This document shows positions 20,401-30,672 of a stretch of DNA of 64,000 nt, piece by piece. Source of the stretch: Nocardioides sp. 503. GTDB taxonomy: Bacteria > Actinomycetota > Actinomycetes > Propionibacteriales > Nocardioidaceae. Numbering within the stretch: position 1 is the first letter of the stretch; every line of letters begins with the position of its first letter. Location: the NCBI RefSeq assembly GCF_004522095.1, contig NZ_SPUI01000008.1:1-64000 (forward strand), given 5' to 3'. The notes beneath the pieces were generated by a model. It was not told the origin of the DNA, did no database searches, and saw only the letters and a list, made by a program, of their open reading frames with translations. Position numbers and translations under genes: made by a program.

Positions 20401-20850
20401 GAGCCGCTGCTCGCCGACGACCTCGAGGGCGGAGACCTTGGCGGGGGTCAGCCCGAAGACCGCCGCGTTGCTGCTCAGCCAGGAGCGGGCCGCCTGGACC
20501 GGGTCGGACGAGGCGGCGGTGGCCAGGACGCCGTCGGCCGGCAGCAGCGAGCTCGGGGTGCCGAAGCGGTTCCAGCGCACGTCGGCGACGCCGAGGCGGG
20601 CCACGGCCCGTCGCTGAACGGCGCTCGGCAGGGCCCGGCCGCGGGCGTCGAGGTCGTCCTTGCCGGCCACCGCGTCGCCCAGGGTCCGGACCTTCGCGAG
20701 GTCCGGGCCGGAGAGGGGAGCCTGGCGCGCCTGCGCCGGAGCCGGCTCGTCGGCGACGGCGGGCAGCTGGAGGAGACCCGGGACCAGGGTGACGGTCACG
20801 AGGGCGACGGTGGCCGCGGCAGCGCGGCGGCTCCGGGAGAGGGCGGTCAT
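17407..20850 (-). CDS. Secreted M36 (fungalysin-type) metallopeptidase
   Basis: 1147 residues. The signal peptide (MTALSRSRRAAAATVALVTVTLVPGLLQLPAVA) is followed by an FTP-type propeptide (ARSWLSSNAAVFGLTPAKVSALEVV), a beta-rich insert around residues 320-430, and the M36 catalytic domain. Zinc ligands are H649-EYT-H653 with Glu677 in GAMGESWGD. The C-terminal 300 residues hold a domain like a galactose-binding/discoidin module (IDGTELTNWGGVTEGNVDATRPSVTVDLAGRRVQTLRRVAVSAYL). It should be an exported protease that matures by losing its propeptide. It splits the alpha-glucan genes into two groups but has no evident link to them. ATG at 20850 starts the signal peptide. Confidence 0.92.
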   Translation of the reverse strand: MTALSRSRRAAAATVALVTVTLVPGLLQLPAVADEPAPAQARQAPLSGPDLAKVRTLGDAVAGKDDLDARGRALPSAVQRRAVARLGVADVRWNRFGTPSSLLPADGVLATAASSDPVQAARSWLSSNAAVFGLTPAKVSALEVVGEQRLAQSGARAVLFRQKFGNLTPALASMVTVGVSGRTIAYASSSLSRTTGTPPAPTLSPLQGWLKAAADVGRAVPGGDVGAIVESVSGGWTRLKVPGFDQEQLVRLRALAMADGSVRPVLESNVVDAAGIPALGYTLMIDAVTGKVLHRENKVENSSDFFPFTGAITATTCGPKHPFQLTDNATRSVVAVASTVNAVNDIEVRIFGPGDVLLATGDLGTSPETATYAAPLIAAGTYSVQVCPFAAPTVPFVAPGNYAVAVTTSDQGAPGAADLTANPRWRFFPSNPELNFSAGHTPRSSVVGCWNAGSGCTLRTGALANVQALGPWDFLTASGTSSLSTVGNNANTHEAWASPLTPGGTEQAPVSATQDYTQAFTDRWNNSRCNPAELTPGGNDINASVTNLFVAHNRMHDYSYYLGFDERNYNLQLDNAGRGGAESDPEIGNAQAGALTGGQPSYLGRDNANQIALQDGVPGITNQYLFQPIAGSFYAPCTDGGLDMGIVGHEYTHAISNRMVGGPDEGLTSEQGGAMGESWGDLVAAEYQFSHGYSNGGNIWAVGVYATGNKQTAIRDYAINRNPLNYSDYGFDTTGVEVHADGEIWNGTMWEVRQALVKKWNKRYPVTNRSLQLRCAQGTRTASPLPAQACPGNRRWVQLMFDSFLLQQGATSMLDARDAMIAADRMRFGGANSKVLWDAFARRGMGRKASTPNADSGDPKPSFASPKSRNGKVTLRSKSPGRFYVGDYEARVAPVADTVRKTGLRNVVTMAPGRYRMLFVSARRGFTRFVLRVRPGRTTYRVKDRVNLAARAAGAKVIRSTAGSLNPGSLIDGTELTNWGGVTEGNVDATRPSVTVDLAGRRVQTLRRVAVSAYLNPSPPDGSELPLAADPDSGSRFTALRRFALEACVRRCGTTKARWKRFYTSKPNAFPSQRPRPVAPTLNLRSFKVRPTRAAAVRLVVLENQCTGYAGYAGEQDADPLNATDCKAGSDRGTIVHAAELQVFGRR

Positions 20851-20940
20851 GGACGGACAACGCCGGGCGCGGCGGATCGTTATGGCGGCGCGGCCCGGAA
20901 CGCCCGCCTGAACGGTCCGGGGACCGGTTCTGCCGATTCT

Positions 20941-20970
20941 TTGGATCGTTCCACAAATCGGCGGTAGCGT
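20941..20970 (+). promoter_or_regulatory. glgP promoter: -35 TTGGAT, -10 TAGCGT, leaderless
   Basis: TTGGAT (20941-20946) and TAGCGT (20965-20970) are 18 bp apart, and the GTG of glgP begins 7 nt after the -10 box. Confidence 0.6.
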
Positions 20971-20977
20971 CCTCCGG

Positions 20978-23572
20978 GTGCGCGCCATTCGACGATTCAC
21001 GGTCCGTCCCGTCCTTCCTCCCGCCCTCGAGGCGCTGGGGGTGCTCGCCCTCAACCTGAGGTGGTCGTGGCACCCCGAGACCCAGGACGTCTTCGAGGAG
21101 GTGGACCCCGCGCTGTGGGAGTCCACGGGCCACGACCCGGTCGGGCTGCTCGGCGCCGTGGGCCGCACCCGGCTGGAGGAGCTGGCGGCCGACGAGGGCT
21201 TCCGCGAGCGCCTCGCGGTCGCGGCGAGCGACCTGGAGTCCTACCTCACCGGCGAGCGCTGGTACCAGCGGGTCGCGGCCCGGGCCGGCGACGGCGAGCG
21301 CGGCCCCGCCGCCATCGGCTACTTCTCGCCGGAGTTCGGCATCACCGCGGTGCTGCCCCAGTACTCCGGCGGCCTCGGCATCCTCGCCGGTGACCACCTC
21401 AAGGCCGCGAGCGACCTCGGCGTACCCATCGTGGGCGTCGGCCTGCTCTACCGCCACGGCTACTTCGAGCAGTCGCTCTCGCGCGAGGGCTGGCAGCAGG
21501 AGACCTACCCGCTCCTCGACCCCGACGGCCTGCCGATCTCGCTGCTGCGCGAGGCCGACGGGAGCCGCGCCACCATCTCGATCGCCATGCCCGGCGGGCC
21601 CGACCTCGTCGCCCGCATCTGGGTCGCGAGCGTCGGCCGCGTGCCGCTGCTGATGCTCGACACCGACGTCGAGGGCAACCCCGAGCACTACGTCGACGTC
21701 ACCGACCGTCTCTACGGCGGCAACAGCGAGCACCGGCTGCGCCAGGAGATGCTCCTCGGCGTCGGTGGCGTGCGGGCGCTGCGCGCCTTCTCCCGCATCA
21801 CCGGCCACCCCGTCCCCGAGGTGTTCCACACCAACGAGGGCCACGCCGGCTTCCTCGGCATCGAGCGGATCCGCGAGCTCACCGTCGCCGAGTCCGGCCC
21901 CCGCCTGGACTTCGCCACCGCGCTCGAGGTGAGCCGCGCCTCCACCGTGTTCACCACCCACACGCCGGTGCCCGCCGGCATCGACCGCTTCCCGCGCACG
22001 CTGGTGGAGCAGTACTTCGGCGAGAGCGGCGCGACGCCCGGCGTCCCGATCGAGAAGGTGCTGGCCCTCGGGACCGAGGACTACGACGGCGGCGACGCGT
22101 CGGTGTTCAACATGGCCGTCATGGGCTTCCGGCTCGCGCAGCGCGCCAACGGCGTCTCGATCCTGCACGGCGAGGTCAGCCGCGGCATGTTCAACGGCCT
22201 CTGGCCCGCCTTCGACGAGGCCGAGGTGCCGATCGGCTCGATCACCAACGGCGTGCACGCCCCGACCTGGGTGGCGCGCGAGGTCATCGGGCTCGCCGAG
22301 TCGCAGGGCGCCGACTCCGAGTCCGACGACACCGACGCGTTCTGGAGCGCCGTCGACAAGGTGCCCTCCGCGGAGGTGTGGTCGACCAAGCGCCGGCTGC
22401 GCGAGCGGCTCGTCGTCGACGCCCGCAAGCGGCTGCGCCGCTCGTGGGAGAAGCGCGGCTCGGCCAAGGCCGAGCTGGCGTGGATCGACAGCGCGCTGGA
22501 CCCCGACGTCCTGACGATCGGCTTCGCGCGCCGCGTGCCGTCGTACAAGCGGCTCACGCTGATGCTGCGCGACCCGGCCCGCCTCAAGCGGCTGCTGCTC
22601 GACCCCGAGCGGCCGATCCAGCTGGTCATCGCCGGCAAGTCGCACCCCGCCGACGACGGCGGCAAGAAGCTCATCCAGGAGATGGTGCGCTTCGCCGACG
22701 ACCCGGAGGTGCGCCACCGGATCGTCTTCCTGCCCAACTACGACATCGCCATGGCGCAGCCGCTCTACCCCGGCTGCGACGTGTGGCTCAACAACCCGCT
22801 GCGCCCCTACGAGGCCTGCGGCACCTCCGGCATGAAGGCCGCGCTCAACGGCGGCCTCAACCTGTCGATCCTCGACGGGTGGTGGGACGAGTGGTACGAC
22901 GGCGAGAACGGCTGGGCGATCCCCTCGGCCGACGGCCTGGACGACCCCGACCGCCGCGACGACCTCGAGGCCACGGCGCTCTACGAGCTGCTCGAGAACG
23001 AGGTCGCCCCCCGCTTCTACGACGTCGACGCCGACGGCGTCCCGACCCGGTGGGTCGAGATGCTGCGCCACACGCTGAAGTCGCTCGGGTCCAAGGTGCT
23101 CGCGACCCGCATGGTCCGCGACTACACCAAGCAGCTCTACACCCCGGCCGCCACCAACGCGCGCCTGCTCAACTCCGACTACGAGGGCGCCCGCGACCTC
23201 GCGGCCTGGAAGCAGCGGGTCAAGGCCGGCTGGGCCGACGTGCGCGTGGAGTACGTCGAGAGCAGCGGCGTCGGCGACGCCCCCGAGGTCGGCGCCCACC
23301 TGGACGTGCGCGCCTTCGTCTCCCTCGGCGAGCTCTCCCCGGACGACGTCGCGGTCCAGCTGGTCCACGGCCGGACCGACGCCGACGATCGGCTCACCGA
23401 CACCGTCATCGAGCCCCTGGCCGTCGCGGAGACCTACGACGGCGGCCGCTACCGCTTCGACGGCGCCGTCACCCTCGACCACAGCGGCTCCTTCGGCTAC
23501 ACCGTCCGCGTGATCCCGCGCAACGCCCTCCTGGCCTCCGACGCCGAGCTCGGCGTCGTCACCATGGCCTAG
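20978..23572 (+). CDS. glgP: Alpha-glucan phosphorylase
   Basis: 864 residues, GT35, of the bacterial type with an N-terminal DUF3417 segment (PALEALGVLALNLRWSWHPETQDVFEEVDPALW). The pyridoxal-phosphate lysine is Lys620 in YEACGTSGMKAALNGGLNLSILDGWWDEW. It releases glucose-1-phosphate from alpha-1,4-glucan or maltodextrin. In actinobacteria GlgP can also consume maltose-1-phosphate-derived chains, so it is the degradative partner of the GlgE operon 3.7 kb away. GTG start sits exactly 7 nt after TAGCGT. It converges with glgX across a 332-bp gap. Confidence 0.95.
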   Translation: MRAIRRFTVRPVLPPALEALGVLALNLRWSWHPETQDVFEEVDPALWESTGHDPVGLLGAVGRTRLEELAADEGFRERLAVAASDLESYLTGERWYQRVAARAGDGERGPAAIGYFSPEFGITAVLPQYSGGLGILAGDHLKAASDLGVPIVGVGLLYRHGYFEQSLSREGWQQETYPLLDPDGLPISLLREADGSRATISIAMPGGPDLVARIWVASVGRVPLLMLDTDVEGNPEHYVDVTDRLYGGNSEHRLRQEMLLGVGGVRALRAFSRITGHPVPEVFHTNEGHAGFLGIERIRELTVAESGPRLDFATALEVSRASTVFTTHTPVPAGIDRFPRTLVEQYFGESGATPGVPIEKVLALGTEDYDGGDASVFNMAVMGFRLAQRANGVSILHGEVSRGMFNGLWPAFDEAEVPIGSITNGVHAPTWVAREVIGLAESQGADSESDDTDAFWSAVDKVPSAEVWSTKRRLRERLVVDARKRLRRSWEKRGSAKAELAWIDSALDPDVLTIGFARRVPSYKRLTLMLRDPARLKRLLLDPERPIQLVIAGKSHPADDGGKKLIQEMVRFADDPEVRHRIVFLPNYDIAMAQPLYPGCDVWLNNPLRPYEACGTSGMKAALNGGLNLSILDGWWDEWYDGENGWAIPSADGLDDPDRRDDLEATALYELLENEVAPRFYDVDADGVPTRWVEMLRHTLKSLGSKVLATRMVRDYTKQLYTPAATNARLLNSDYEGARDLAAWKQRVKAGWADVRVEYVESSGVGDAPEVGAHLDVRAFVSLGELSPDDVAVQLVHGRTDADDRLTDTVIEPLAVAETYDGGRYRFDGAVTLDHSGSFGYTVRVIPRNALLASDAELGVVTMA

Positions 23573-23748
23573 CCGCTGGTCCGGTTGCAGGGACGGGACG
23601 AGCCCCTTCTCGACACCGCACCATCAGTGGTTGGGGAATGACGGAGTCCCGTCTCGACACACCCGCACGCTCGCCCGGCCCGATGTGGTGACCAACTGCC
23701 GACGCTGAGGGCAGGTAGACACACCACCAGCCACGCCAGCCCCCACAG

Positions 23749-23775
23749 GGGGTGCCGCGCTTCGCGCGGCGCCCC
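23749..23775 (+). terminator. Probable glgP terminator hairpin
   Basis: GGGGTGCCGCGC pairs with GCGCGGCGCCCC across TTC, a 12-bp stem with one T-G wobble. No T-run follows. Confidence 0.5.
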
Positions 23776-23861
23776 AGAGTCCCCGAGGAAGCAGCCAGAG
23801 GTGCGGGGGTCTCGACGGGCGCTCGTCGCTGGCGCTCCTCGCTGCTCGACCAACAGCGGTC

Positions 23862-23890
23862 GTTGAGACGGGGCTTCGTCCCACCTCAAC
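23862..23890. terminator. Palindromic repeat R4, probable glgX terminator
   Basis: GTTGAG (23862-23867) pairs with CTCAAC (23885-23890), with an inner GGGG/CCC pair around CTTCGT. The core GAGACGGGGCTTCGTCCCACCTCAACCACCGG is a variant of the repeat seen at 817 and 17320. It lies 14 bp from the glgX stop. Confidence 0.5.
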
Positions 23891-23904
23891 CACCGGGGCC
23901 GCGC

Positions 23905-26067
<2,163 letters not shown>

Positions 26068-26187
26068 TGTGGCCCATGGCTCGGTCCCGGGTCCCCGGAA
26101 CCCGGCTCCGGATGGCAGGCTCGGGTCACGCTCCTTCGACGGAGCGAGGACCACCGACACAAGGAGTCGTCAGATGGGAGTTGCCAG

Positions 26188-26967
26188 ATGTCTGAGTTCG
26201 TGACGCTCGAGGTCGCCGACGGTGTGGGCACGATCCGGCTGGACCGGCCGAAGATGAACGCCATCAGCATCCAGGTCCAGACCGAGCTGCGCGCCGCCGC
26301 CCAGGAGGCGACCGACCGCGACGACGTCAGGGCCGTCGTCGTCCACGGCGGGGAGCGGGTCTTCGCGGCCGGCAACGACGTCAAGGAGATGGCCGAGCTC
26401 TCCTCGGCTGACATGATGCGGATCTCGGGCTCGATCCAGTCGGCCGTCAACGCCGTCGCGGCGATCCCGAAGCCGGTCGTGGCAGCCATCAACGGCTACG
26501 CCCTCGGCGGCGGCTGCGAGCTCGCGCTGGCCGCGGACTTCCGGATCGCGGCCGACGACGCCACCCTGGGCCAGCCGGAGGTGCTGCTCGGCATCATCCC
26601 CGGCGCCGGCGGCACCCAGCGCCTCAGCCGGCTGGTCGGCCCGAGCCGCGCCAAGGACCTGATCTTCACCGGCCGGTTCGTCAAGGCCGACGAGGCGCTC
26701 GCCATCGGGCTGGTGGACCGGCTGGTCCCCGCGGTCTCCGTCTACGACGAGGCGGTCGCCTGGGCCGGGCAGTTCTCCGGGGCCGCCGCGCTGGCCCTGC
26801 GCGCCGCCAAGGAGAGCATCGACCGGGGCCTCGAGGTCGATCTGGCCACCGGCCTGGAGATCGAGCGCATCCAGTTCACAGGGCTGTTCGCCACCGAGGA
26901 CCGCACGACCGGTATGCAATCCTTCGTCACCAACGGACCGGGCAAGGCTGAGTTCAAGGGGCGGTAG
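26188..26967 (+). CDS. Enoyl-CoA hydratase/isomerase (crotonase) family protein
   Basis: 259 residues, standard for the family. The oxyanion-hole segments are HGGERVFAAGNDVKEM and ALGGGCELALAADFRIA. The second catalytic Glu region reads GQPEVLLGIIPGAGGTQRLSRLVG, so both family glutamates are present and hydratase activity (hydration of 2-enoyl-CoA in beta-oxidation) is likely. ATG at 26188 is preceded by GGGAG. The small membrane protein gene starts 4 bp after its stop, and etfBA follows downstream, which fits beta-oxidation. Confidence 0.92.
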   Translation: MSEFVTLEVADGVGTIRLDRPKMNAISIQVQTELRAAAQEATDRDDVRAVVVHGGERVFAAGNDVKEMAELSSADMMRISGSIQSAVNAVAAIPKPVVAAINGYALGGGCELALAADFRIAADDATLGQPEVLLGIIPGAGGTQRLSRLVGPSRAKDLIFTGRFVKADEALAIGLVDRLVPAVSVYDEAVAWAGQFSGAAALALRAAKESIDRGLEVDLATGLEIERIQFTGLFATEDRTTGMQSFVTNGPGKAEFKGR

Positions 26968-26971
26968 CGAC

Positions 26972-27292
26972 ATGGCTGAGGGCAGGACGAGCGGCGCCAG
27001 GATGCGGGTCACGGCGGCGCGGCTGCTGTGGGCGCTGTTCGTGCTCGCGGCCTCGGTGCTCGCCGCCGCCGCGCTGCTGATCGCGCTCGACGCGGAGCGG
27101 AGCAACCCGCTGGTCGAGCTCGTCCTGGACCTCGCCGACGCCGTCGACCTGGGCGTCTTCGACCTCGACAACCCGATCAAGCGCTTCACCGGGGAGAACG
27201 GCGAGACCACCACCGCGCTGTTCAACTACGGCATCGGCGCCGTCGTCTACCTCGTCGTCGGGCGCGTGGTCGACCGTCTGGTGCGTCCCTGA
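26972..27292 (+). CDS. Small membrane protein, function unknown
   Basis: 106 residues. Two hydrophobic segments are visible, residues about 13-38 (VTAARLLWALFVLAASVLAAAALLIAL) and 84-100 (LFNYGIGAVVYLVVGRVV), with an acidic loop between them (ELVLDLADAVDLGVFDLDNPIKRFTGENGETT). I do not recognise a family name. It starts 4 bp after the enoyl-CoA hydratase stop and is probably in the same transcript. Confidence 0.75.
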   Translation: MAEGRTSGARMRVTAARLLWALFVLAASVLAAAALLIALDAERSNPLVELVLDLADAVDLGVFDLDNPIKRFTGENGETTTALFNYGIGAVVYLVVGRVVDRLVRP

Positions 27293-27378
27293 CCCACGTC
27301 CGCAGCGGTGGGTGACCCATCGCACCGTGTGACGTAGTCGACCGCGGACCGCTGTTCCGCCCGCTTGTGACTCGGCGG

Positions 27379-27384
27379 TAGCCT
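27379..27384 (+). promoter_or_regulatory. Probable -10 of etfBA (TAGCCT)
   Basis: TAGCCT fits TANNNT and would start transcription near 27391, giving a leader of about 75 nt before etfB. No convincing -35 box is visible. Confidence 0.35.
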
Positions 27385-27465
27385 GCCCAAGCCAGCAGTC
27401 CTGGCAGTCAGGCCACACCTTGACCTCACGAGTGCATCAGGAGGGGCCGTCCCGGCCACACCACC

Positions 27466-28272
27466 ATGAACATTGTCGTCTGTGTGAAGCACGTCCCCGA
27501 CGCGACCGGTGACCGCCGGTTCGAGTCGGACAACACCGTGGACCGCGTCGGCGTCGACGGGCTCCTCTCGGAGCTCGACGAGTACGCCGTCGAGCAGGCC
27601 CTCCAGATCAAGGAGAAGTCCGGCAGCCCGGAGGAGACCAAGGTGATCGCGCTCACCGTCGGTCCCGCGAAGGCCGTCGACGCCGTGCGCAAGGCCCTCC
27701 AGATGGGCGCCGACGAGGGGGTGCACATCACCGACGACGCGATCGCCGGCTCCGACTACATCGCCACGTCGCTGGTCCTGGCCAAGGCGATCGAGAAGAT
27801 CAACCAGGACAAGGGCCAGGCCGACCTCGTGGTCTGCGGGATGGCCAGCACCGACGCGTCGGGCAGCGTCGTCCCGGCGATGCTCGCCGAGCGGCTGGGC
27901 CTGCCCCAGGTCACGTTCGCCTCGGTGATCGAGACCCAGGGCGACCAGGTCCGCATCAAGCGCGACGGCGACACGGCCACCGAGGTCATCGGCGGCACCA
28001 TGCCGCTGGTCCTCTCGGTCACCGACCAGACCGGCGAGGCCCGCTACCCGTCGTTCAAGGGGATCATGGCCGCCAAGAAGAAGCCGCTCGACACCTGGTC
28101 GCTGAGCGACCTGGGCGTCGACGCCGGCGAGGTCGGCCTGTCGGTCGCCTGGTCCGAGGTGGAGGACACCACGGAGCGCCCGCCGCGCACGGCCGGCGAG
28201 ATCGTCAAGGACGAGGACGGGTCCGGCGCCGGTGCGCTGACCGACTTCCTCGCCTCCAAGAAGTTCATCTGA
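27466..28272 (+). CDS. etfB: Electron transfer flavoprotein subunit beta
   Basis: 268 residues (FixA family). It starts MNIVVCVKHVPDATGDRRFESDNTVDR and contains the conserved nucleotide-binding segment EIGMASTDASGSVVPAMLAERL-like (VVCGMASTDASGSVVPAMLAERLGLPQVTFAS). With EtfA it passes electrons from acyl-CoA dehydrogenases to the ETF-quinone oxidoreductase. The ATG is fixed by homology, yet the nearest AGGAGG (27439-27444) is 21 nt upstream; a small GGCC/GGCC hairpin between them could shorten the gap. etfA follows after 15 bp. Confidence 0.96.
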   Translation: MNIVVCVKHVPDATGDRRFESDNTVDRVGVDGLLSELDEYAVEQALQIKEKSGSPEETKVIALTVGPAKAVDAVRKALQMGADEGVHITDDAIAGSDYIATSLVLAKAIEKINQDKGQADLVVCGMASTDASGSVVPAMLAERLGLPQVTFASVIETQGDQVRIKRDGDTATEVIGGTMPLVLSVTDQTGEARYPSFKGIMAAKKKPLDTWSLSDLGVDAGEVGLSVAWSEVEDTTERPPRTAGEIVKDEDGSGAGALTDFLASKKFI

Positions 28273-28287
28273 GGACGGGGAGCCAAC

Positions 28288-29241
28288 ATGTCTGAGGTCC
28301 TGGTTGTCGTCGACCACGTCGACGGCGCGATCCGCAAGCCCACGCTCGAGCTGCTGGCCCTGGCCAAGCGCCTCGGCGAGCCCGCCGCCGTGTTCTTCGG
28401 CGGCTCCGACAAGGCCGGCGAGGTCGCGGAGAAGCTCAAGGCGTTCGGCGCCGAGAAGATCTACGTCGTCGACGACGCCGAGATCAAGGGCTACCTCGTG
28501 GCCCCCAAGGCCGAGGCGCTCCAGCAGCTGGTGGAGAAGGCGTCGCCGGCCGCGGTGCTCTTCGTCTCCGGCTACGAGGGCAAGGAGGTCGCCGCCCGCT
28601 TGGCCATCAAGATCGAGTCCGGCCTGATCACCGACGCCGTCGACGTCGAGGAGGGGCCGGTCACGACGCAGTCCGTCTTCGCCGGCAACTACACGGTCAA
28701 GGCGAAGGTCACCAAGGGCACCCCGATCATCACGGTCAAGCCCAACTCGACCGCCCCGGTCGAGGAGGCCGGCGCCGGGGTGGTCGAGGAGTTCGCCGCG
28801 ACCATCTCCGACGGTGCGAAGACCGCCCAGATCGTGGCCCAGCAGCCGCGCAAGGCCTCGGGTCGCCCCGAGCTCACCGAGGCCGCGATCGTGGTCTCCG
28901 GTGGCCGTGGCACCGGTGGCAACTTCGAGCCGATCGAGGGTCTCGCCGACGCGCTCGGCGCGGCGGTGGGTGCCTCGCGCGCCGCGGTCGACTCGGGCTG
29001 GATGCCGCACACCTTCCAGGTGGGCCAGACCGGCAAGACCGTCTCCCCGCAGCTCTACGTCGCCAACGGCATCTCCGGCGCCATCCAGCACCGCGCCGGC
29101 ATGCAGACCTCGAAGACCATCGTGGCCGTCAACAAGGACGACGAGGCCCCGATCTTCGAGCTGGTCGACTTCGGCGTCGTGGGTGACCTGCACTCGGTCC
29201 TGCCCGCCGCGACCGAGAAGATCAACGAGCGCAAGAGCTGA
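28288..29241 (+). CDS. etfA: Electron transfer flavoprotein subunit alpha
   Basis: 317 residues (FixB family). The N-terminal adenine-nucleotide-like domain is followed by the FAD domain with VVSGGRGTGGNFEPIEGLADALGAAVGASRAAVDSGW, QVGQTGKTVSPQLYVANGISGAIQHRAGM and AVNKDDEAPIFELVDFGVVGDL. It binds FAD and pairs with EtfB in beta-oxidation electron transfer. GGACGGGGAG precedes the ATG. A strong hairpin follows 21 bp after the stop. Confidence 0.96.
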   Translation: MSEVLVVVDHVDGAIRKPTLELLALAKRLGEPAAVFFGGSDKAGEVAEKLKAFGAEKIYVVDDAEIKGYLVAPKAEALQQLVEKASPAAVLFVSGYEGKEVAARLAIKIESGLITDAVDVEEGPVTTQSVFAGNYTVKAKVTKGTPIITVKPNSTAPVEEAGAGVVEEFAATISDGAKTAQIVAQQPRKASGRPELTEAAIVVSGGRGTGGNFEPIEGLADALGAAVGASRAAVDSGWMPHTFQVGQTGKTVSPQLYVANGISGAIQHRAGMQTSKTIVAVNKDDEAPIFELVDFGVVGDLHSVLPAATEKINERKS

Positions 29242-29262
29242 CCGCTCGCACCGCCGCTCCAC

Positions 29263-29295
29263 CCGCTGACCCGTCACCTGCTGGCGGGTCAGCGG
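29263..29295 (+). terminator. etfBA terminator hairpin
   Basis: CCGCTGACCCG (29263-29273) pairs perfectly with CGGGTCAGCGG (29285-29295), followed by TCATTTCGG. The same stem sequence is used at 41927-41963 and, in part, at 57211-57241. Confidence 0.7.
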
Positions 29296-29378
29296 TCATT
29301 TCGGCTGTCCGTGGTTGAGCCGGGCGGTGTCGAGTCTCGCCTCACTCGCACCTCGACCACCGGGGAGCGCGGGATCAC

Positions 29379-29384
29379 TACCCT
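29379..29384 (+). promoter_or_regulatory. -10 box TACCCT of proA, leaderless
   Basis: TACCCT lies exactly 6 nt before the proA ATG at 29391. Confidence 0.55.
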
Positions 29385-29390
29385 GGGGCC

Positions 29391-30641
29391 ATGAGCACCG
29401 AGCAGGACGTCCTGGCCGTCGCCGCGCGCGCACGGGAGGCCAGCTACGCGTTGGCCCAGGCGACGCGGGCCGACAAGGACCGCGCCCTGCACGCCATGGC
29501 CGACGCCCTCCTGGCGCGGGGCGAGGAGATCCTCGCGGCCAACGCCGAGGACGTCGAGCGCGCGGAGGCCGACGGGACGCCGGCCAACATCGTCGACCGG
29601 CTGCGGCTCACGCCGGAGCGGCTCGACGGCATGGCGCAGGGCCTGCGCGACGTCGCCGGGCTGCCGGACCCGGTGGGCGAGGTGGTGCGGGGGAGCACCC
29701 TGGCCAACGGCCTGGAGCTGCGGCAGGTGCGGGTGCCGTTCGGCGTGGTCGGGATGATCTACGAGGCGCGCCCCAACGTCACGGCCGACGCGGCCGGCAT
29801 CTGCCTCAAGTCCGGCAACGCCGTCCTGCTGCGCGGCAGCTCGAGCGCCCGCTCGAGCAACGCCGCCATCGTGGCGGTGCTGCGCGACGCAGCCGAGGCG
29901 GCCGGCCTGGACGCGGACGCCGTCCAGCTGGTCCCGGGCGACACGCGCGACAGCGTCAAGGCGCTCATGCGCGCCCGTGGGTACGTCGACGTGCTGATCC
30001 CACGCGGCGGCGCGGGTCTCATCCGCTCGGTCGTCGAGGAGTCGACCGTGCCCGTCATCGAGACCGGCGTCGGCAACTGCCACGTCTACGTCGACCGCGC
30101 CGCCGACCTGGACAAGGCGCTGGCGATCGTGCTCAACGCCAAGACCCATCGCACCAGCGTGTGCAACGCGGCCGAGTCGCTGCTGGTGCACGCCGACGTG
30201 GCCGAGGAGTTCCTGCCGCGGGTCACGGCCGCCCTGCAGGAGGCCGGGGTGACCGTGCACGGCGACCCGTCCTTCCAGGCGCTGGACGGCGTCCTGGCGG
30301 CGACCGACGAGGACCACGGGCAGGAGTACCTCTCGCTGGACATCTCCGCCGCCGTCGTACCCGACCTCGACGCGGCGCTCGCCCACATCCGGCGCTTCTC
30401 CAGCCAGCACAGCGACGCGATCGTGACCGAGGACCAGACCGCGGCCCGCCGCTTCGTCGCCGCGGTCGACTCCGCCGCCGTGCTGGTCAACGCCTCGACG
30501 AGGTTCACCGACGGCGGCGAGCTCGGCTTCGGCGCGGAGATCGGGATCAGCACGCAGAAGCTCCACGCGCGCGGTCCGATGGGCCTGCCGGAGATGACCT
30601 CGACCAAGTACGTCGTCACCGGGGACGGCCACGTGCGCTGA
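29391..30641 (+). CDS. proA: Glutamate-5-semialdehyde dehydrogenase (gamma-glutamyl phosphate reductase)
   Basis: 416 residues, full length for ProA. Recognisable segments include RVPFGVVGMIYEARPNVTADAAGICLKSGNAVLLRGSSSA, the catalytic Cys region THRTSVCNAAESLLVH and the C-terminal GELGFGAEIGISTQKLHARGPMGLPEMTSTKYV. It reduces gamma-glutamyl phosphate with NADPH in proline synthesis. proB is not in the window. TACCCT sits 6 nt before the ATG and there is no Shine-Dalgarno sequence, so the mRNA is probably leaderless. Confidence 0.97.
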   Translation: MSTEQDVLAVAARAREASYALAQATRADKDRALHAMADALLARGEEILAANAEDVERAEADGTPANIVDRLRLTPERLDGMAQGLRDVAGLPDPVGEVVRGSTLANGLELRQVRVPFGVVGMIYEARPNVTADAAGICLKSGNAVLLRGSSSARSSNAAIVAVLRDAAEAAGLDADAVQLVPGDTRDSVKALMRARGYVDVLIPRGGAGLIRSVVEESTVPVIETGVGNCHVYVDRAADLDKALAIVLNAKTHRTSVCNAAESLLVHADVAEEFLPRVTAALQEAGVTVHGDPSFQALDGVLAATDEDHGQEYLSLDISAAVVPDLDAALAHIRRFSSQHSDAIVTEDQTAARRFVAAVDSAAVLVNASTRFTDGGELGFGAEIGISTQKLHARGPMGLPEMTSTKYVVTGDGHVR

Positions 30642-30659
30642 CTCGGACCCTCGGCGCGA

Positions 30660-30665
30660 TAGCGT
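30660..30665 (+). promoter_or_regulatory. -10 box TAGCGT, leaderless
   Basis: TAGCGT lies 7 nt before the ATG at 30673. Confidence 0.55.
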
Positions 30666-30672
30666 TTCCCGC

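Larger units (their letters stand above)
23573..23904. other. 332-bp non-coding gap between convergent glgP and glgX
   Basis: No plausible gene on either strand. It contains the probable glgP terminator hairpin (23749-23775), a short CCCCC/GGGGG hairpin just before it, and degenerate pieces of the palindromic repeat family (GACGGAGTCCCGTCTCGAC near 23640; TCTCGACGGGCGCTCGTCGCTGGCGCTCCTCGCTGCTCGAC near 23811-23850; and a full hairpin at 23862-23890). Confidence 0.7.

Noticed and set aside
17440..20967. 1175-codon open frame on the plus strand
   Set aside because: Antisense to the M36 peptidase with its intact zinc site; Val/Gly/Arg repeats without domain features.
19598..23482. 1294-codon open frame on the minus strand
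   Set aside because: It lies across glgP and the M36 gene, is Arg/Gly/Asp-rich low-complexity sequence and has no recognisable domain; such long antisense frames are expected at this GC content.
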